Positions 59,531 through 64,000 of a stretch of 64,000 nt of DNA are shown one piece after another. A program made the position numbers and the translations under genes. Position 1 is the first letter of the stretch, and the number at the start of each line of letters is the position of its first letter. The DNA is from Nipponacmea schrenckii (lineage: Eukaryota > Mollusca > Gastropoda > Lottiidae). The notes below the pieces were generated by a model. That model saw only the letters and a program-made list of their open reading frames with translations. It was not told the DNA's origin and ran no database searches. The stretch spans positions 24,787,106-24,851,105 of the forward strand of contig JAUJPP010000005.1 in assembly GCA_030562195.1 (NCBI GenBank). Reading direction: 5' to 3'.

Positions 59531-59649
59531 AATTTATCCTCGTTGAAAGAACCCCATCTACTATATTATTATTACAAGAAGGCCACTAAACCATTATTAA
59601 CTTTTTAAAATAGCGCCAACCTAACGCCATTAATCCTCTCATAAGTATA

Positions 59650-61460
59650 TTATGCTACCCTTCCACCTGGATATAAGAATATTATGCTAACATCAATAAT
59701 TCTTGAAAGAATGCATCCAATACCACCAATAATCCCAGTTGAAAGTAAACAAAAATAAAAATATTCAATCTTTGAAATAACACTACCTACTTTAAGTGGC
59801 CCTTGCACCATATCGATCACAAGTTGCGTATTGTTACGGATATGAATAGCGGCCATAAGTTCCGAACGCAATTCGAATGCTACTGTGTTTTGGGTAGTTT
59901 TCGGGGACCCATGACTTTTTTATTCGCAACAGGTAATCACCATGATCAGAGGGCACCTTTACCACACACCTACCTGAAACAATATACAAATATCATTAAC
60001 TCATTTACCATTCCTCACCCTTTCCCTGAATAATTCTACATATCATTCCGTGATTTATCATGAATATATTTCCATCATCGCTGCTATGTATGGAAGCTAT
60101 TTGGAAAGCAGAATCTCGGTAAGGAGAGAAAAAGGAATTATTTCTTATTTAAAATAAAATACAAACCGAATCTATTCTCGAATAATCCCGACTGAATTTA
60201 GTTCAACAAAAAGTTGACAATCCGTATACACATCATAGAGATTTACACGAATGTCACCGATGGGGAATACATCTATTAAAGAATTACTGTTCGGTTCATA
60301 ATTAACTGTAAAACCAAATCTTTTTTCGTAGTCACTCTTTCTTTGCAGCTACAATGTCATTGAAAATAAGGACGTGATTCCATTTAAATGTTTTTACTGG
60401 GTGCTTCACTCCAATTTTACACTGACTTCACTAAATAACAGTTTAAAATAGGATTTCTTGGGTATTCATCATCCTGTTAAATCAAGTTATTTCCACCAAG
60501 ATGCAATTCAATATCTATTTAGAGACTATCAGAACCTGGTTATTATAACTGCCTTCAGGCAGAGTCAAGGCTTCCATTCACAATACCGAAAAATATCTGT
60601 GCCTAATTGGCATACACAAATTGTTTATCAAGGAGTTTTTTCATTTTCATAATGAGATCGTTAGTTCATTAACTGTGCCAAAGACAAGCCACACAAGGGA
60701 CTAATTATATAGAACAAATCACTTGATTGAAAATGACCATATGCGACTTAGCGATTGTCCGGAAGTGATCTGGCCCAAATGATCCTAGAATCAGGCTATT
60801 TTCTGCTATAAAAATCTTGTTCATTTCCAATACAGACAACAAAATTGGTCCTCGACACTTTGGAAACTGATTACATAATGTTCTTTGGTTAATAATTCGG
60901 ATTTGTAAACGTAAACTGACGAACAACTTAACCTATACAATTTTCCAGTACACCACGGCGATCAAAATTTTGTAATGATTTTCTTTTCTTTTTGAACTTG
61001 AAGACAGCAAAAGTTCTAAGTGATATTCTAAAATCTCACAAAACTATGATATGCTACGAAATTTATAAGATGCTTTTCCCAAGATACAATTTCACCATAG
61101 TTATTATTCCACAGAGTATTGAAGTTGATATCCTTAATAGAAACAAATCTAGTAAATTTATGTAGATCAAGAAAGTGTCATGAACTATACTTAACTGGTG
61201 ACATATACACATTAACAAGTTCTATCATAATACTAATTTTCTACAATATTGTCAACCACATTATTTTGGTTACTAATTATCTTTTAGATCCACAGCTTGT
61301 CATTAACATTTATCTTTATATAAAGGTCAGAAGCATTGGCATTACGCTAGATTCCAAATAAGTCATATACCTTCGAACAGAGATTTTTTAAGTTTAAGAT
61401 AAAAATCATTTGATTTATTCGAATTCAAATAGAAAGCAGTTGATTACATAAGATTTAACG
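59650..61460. other. AT-rich non-coding stretch
   Basis: No gene with a recognised domain, RNA gene or long repeat is seen between the minisatellite and the inverted-repeat element. Confidence 0.45.
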
Positions 61461-61496
61461 ACAATGAGTGAGGTCAGAACTCGGGGCTAGTATTAG

Positions 61497-61840
61497 ATTT
61501 CGGGGAAGGGAGGGTTTGAATCTCCCAGATGTACAGGCCTATAGGGTGGAACAAATATTTTATAGAGAAATGGGGATCTGGTTCTGTTGGATCTTCTTAT
61601 CTGAAATTAGAAAAAATATTAAATCTCCCAAAGGGCAAGAAGTATGTTACCTGTTAAGTACAGATTGCTTTTAGTTTGCTATGAACAAGGTTGTCATTAA
61701 AGTTCTGATTTTTGGAATATCATTTTATGCTTGTAGACATGGGGAAATTCCTCTTGAAGACTCTTATACCATCTTGCTTGCTTACTGGTTGTATTGAAGG
61801 GGACGACAAAGGGTTCTATGCTCGCATTATGGTGAATATT
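61497..61840 (-). mobile_element. Penelope-like element 3' fragment
   Basis: In reverse complement it runs from 'aatattcaccataatgcgag' through the reading NIHH, then PFVVPFNTTS, FPHVYKHKMI and, after a frameshift, NLVHSKLK and a stop. It then gives a 3' untranslated part ending 'cttccccgaaat', the same end as the PLE at 45058-45699. It is a heavily 5'-truncated copy of that family (about 344 bp). Confidence 0.88.
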
Positions 61841-62109
61841 CCATAACACTGACATCAGTGCAACACTTACAAAACACCAGCTTAACACCAGAATAACACT
61901 CCAATTACTCTTGTTGTACACTAGTGTTACTCTAGAGTGACTCGCTAGTAACTCTAGCGTTAGATCTAAACCGACGTGACTGTTTCGTCTGCTAAGCGGC
62001 TAAGTGCTTCTGTCAAATACAAAAATGGATGGAAAGAAAAGAGTGGGCAAATGAAAAGTTCTGGCATTTCTTGCAACTTTAATAAGAAATCACGATGGCT
62101 ACAAATTAG

Positions 62110-62502
62110 CTAAACGCAAAGGCACAACTCAAAACTTCCATAACACGATTGGTTATGTCCACTACGTCCAAGGTTCGGCAAGTTTGCGCAGCCTTGATTA
62201 TGTAGGATTGCTGTGGACTTCAGCAATACCCTGCGAGTATCCCACTTGTCAGTGATACCCTTACCAGCAAAAGACATCAAAAAGGTTTTTATTTTGCTTT
62301 CTGATGCTAAGCAACTGTACCGTCCCAGTCTGTCTCGCCAGTTGTGATCCTTATTTGTCATCTCCTGAAACTTGGCACTGGACAACCTTAAATTTCTTTC
62401 TAATGGTTCTTCGCTTGAAGCAGACTGTCTTAAAAAATTATCCTGTCTAGCAGCCACTGCCTGGTAAACGGACAAGAAGAATATATTAGAAAACAATAAC
62501 AC
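62110..62502 (-). other. Unrecognised 130-codon open frame inside the TIR element
   Basis: Minus-strand frame with stretches such as LRLSSAKFQEMTNKDHNWRD and SESKIKTFLMSFAGKGITD. Composition is balanced and non-repetitive, with GC content above the flanks. It begins with a hydrophobic stretch, and the opposite strand is also open for about 66 codons. I do not recognise a family. It may be a captured host fragment or the remains of an element-encoded DNA-binding protein. Confidence 0.3.
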
Positions 62503-62784
62503 TACACTAATGTAATTTTGAGCTCTGACCTCTACATACCGTAAACCCCTAGGGTTGATGCTAAAGGTATGCTAAGCCAGTGTTCTGAACTCTAAGTTAT
62601 GATAAGTGGAACACTAGAGTAACACAAGATTAAAATTAATGTTAAATTGTTCCAAAAAGGCCTAAAAGTCTCAATGTCACCCAACACTTGATTCGAGGTC
62701 AGAACTCGGGGTTAGTGTTACACTAGTGCTACACTTTTGTAGTAATCCAACACTAACCTCGAGTTCTGACCTTACTCATTTAGA

Positions 62785-64000
62785 TAAGGAAAATACATAC
62801 ATGTAAATAAAAGACCACGAGGCAATTAGTTTAATAACAAGGTACTCGACGTGACAATTACTTCTTCATTTCATCTCATGACTTAATGAGTAAATTGTGA
62901 TGAAATTTTATGTACCTTATCAATTAGTACCATAATTTATCTATTCCCATTATTCCTTTATATATGCGGTTAATTACTTAAAATATACAATATGATGTGC
63001 GCCTGTTTAAATATAGAAGGTGAATCGATCATGTTTTGCAGGGATTAACAAGTTTCAGACACAAACTCAATAATGGCATCTTCTAATGGATCAAAAATGT
63101 CATCTCCAAATCTGATTTATTGCGTTGACATTCTCGAAAAGCACATGTTTACCGGATATTTTTCATCTGTTCTATTTCAAGTCTTAAGTTTTTCACACAA
63201 GAAATATAATTGATTTTAATGGGTTTAGCATTCTTATTTTTTTTCAAATAAACATGTATTTTATATAACTACATTATACTTAATGTCAAAAAAATCAGTC
63301 TGAAATCTTGAAATCGAAATCCCTGTTATCGACATTTTACACAAGTTGTCAGATTGTCTTCTGATTTACTACATAGATTCAGACAGAAACGACTAATTCC
63401 TCTTATTATAACCATAAAATCAACCCTTTGGTGGAACATTTCTTGATCAAATTACACAATTTATAGGCAATGACAAATATACTGGATGTGTTATCAATTT
63501 AAATCAAAATAAGATTTGATCCCGGAGGCTTTCTTAAAATACAATATAAGCTAAATGGTAAAAATGATTTATTGGTTGATGGTATGATAATCTTTCTGTA
63601 AAGGGTTTTAGAAGTCTCTATAGGTCTCTCTATGATTAAGACTAAAGGATCATGATTAAAAACATGTGTCATAATTATTGTCATATAGGCCACAGACCAC
63701 CCAAAACATTTTATGCTAATGAATACACTCGTTAGTTTACGAAAACCATATAAAATTGCTACATTTTGCTCCTGGAAAACTCTTTCATGAACGCTTCTGG
63801 AATTTAGCGTTGCAAGTAATTTACCTCTAGAATAATTAAACGACATAAATCAGAATTAAACTTTTATAACATTATAGAAGTTAATAACTTAATGAAATTG
63901 TAGTTATGTATGAGGATTTTTTTTGTATCCTGATATTCTTTGAATGATTAAAACTTCCATGGTTATGCTTATGACCATTTTTTTAAAAAAAATCGGCAGT
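62785..64000. other. AT-rich non-coding stretch to the window end
   Basis: No gene is recognised. A minus-strand 115-codon frame at 63499-63846 has no domain I can name. Confidence 0.45.

Larger units (their letters stand above)
61464..62779. mobile_element. TIR element, about 1.3 kb, carrying a PLE fragment
   Basis: The left end 'atgagtgaggtcagaactcg' (61464 on) is the inverted copy of the right end finishing 'cgagttctgaccttactcat' at 62779; the terminal repeats are about 32 bp with a few mismatches. A third copy of the left-end sequence lies at 62693-62722, making a hairpin with the right end. A PLE 3' fragment is inserted at 61497-61840. The interior also holds an unrecognised minus-strand frame at 62110-62502. 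No transposase motif is recognisable, so it is probably non-autonomous. Confidence 0.75.

Noticed and set aside
1..64000. CRISPR arrays, bacterial operons or prophage
   Set aside because: The repeats are contiguous satellites without unique spacers, and the gene content (splice acceptor, GPCR, LINE, SINE and PLE) is eukaryotic.

Overview
This is eukaryotic, AT-rich, gene-poor animal DNA. The transposon mix (Penelope-like elements with GIY-YIG ends, CR1/jockey-type LINEs, a Tc1/mariner relic, tRNA-derived SINEs, foldback MITEs, long minisatellites) and the one intact gene suggest a lophotrochozoan, most likely a mollusc. That placement is inference from sequence style; nothing in the window identifies a species.

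Only one intact protein-coding gene is visible: a rhodopsin-family G-protein-coupled receptor in a single open exon (56232-57446, +). A good splice acceptor lies just upstream, so a 5' untranslated exon probably lies further left.

Layout. 0-2 kb: a 160-bp tandem repeat and dispersed repeats. 2.9-4.3 kb: a 5'-truncated Penelope-like element (PLE) on the minus strand. 5.3-6.6 kb: a LINE on the minus strand, split by a tRNA-like SINE. 8.1-10.1 kb: a dispersed repeat, an unidentified coding relic and a plus-strand LINE relic. 10.8-14.3 kb: a block of nested satellites, with a heptamer array in roughly 428-bp higher-order units at its centre. 14.3-40 kb: mostly featureless AT-rich DNA, with one SINE, a 369-bp foldback MITE and small repeats. 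40.2-43 kb: a SINE tail, a second foldback MITE and a Tc1/mariner relic. 43.9-50.9 kb: a 30-bp minisatellite, a PLE fragment inside it, and a nearly full-length minus-strand PLE preceded by an SGNH-hydrolase-like reading frame. 51.8-55.9 kb: short repeats, a SINE and a LINE relic. 56.2-57.4 kb: the GPCR. 58.1-59.5 kb: a 68-bp minisatellite. 61.5-62.8 kb: an inverted-repeat element carrying a PLE 3' fragment.

The most unusual region is 46.6-50.9 kb. The SGNH-like frame overlaps a potential PLE start codon by 22 nt in another frame. The 5' part of the SGNH-like region and the 3' flank of the element both recur as a shorter, internally different copy next door, and the whole block runs into the 30-bp minisatellite. 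All element-encoded frames seen here carry stops, frameshifts or deletions, so they are described as relics.
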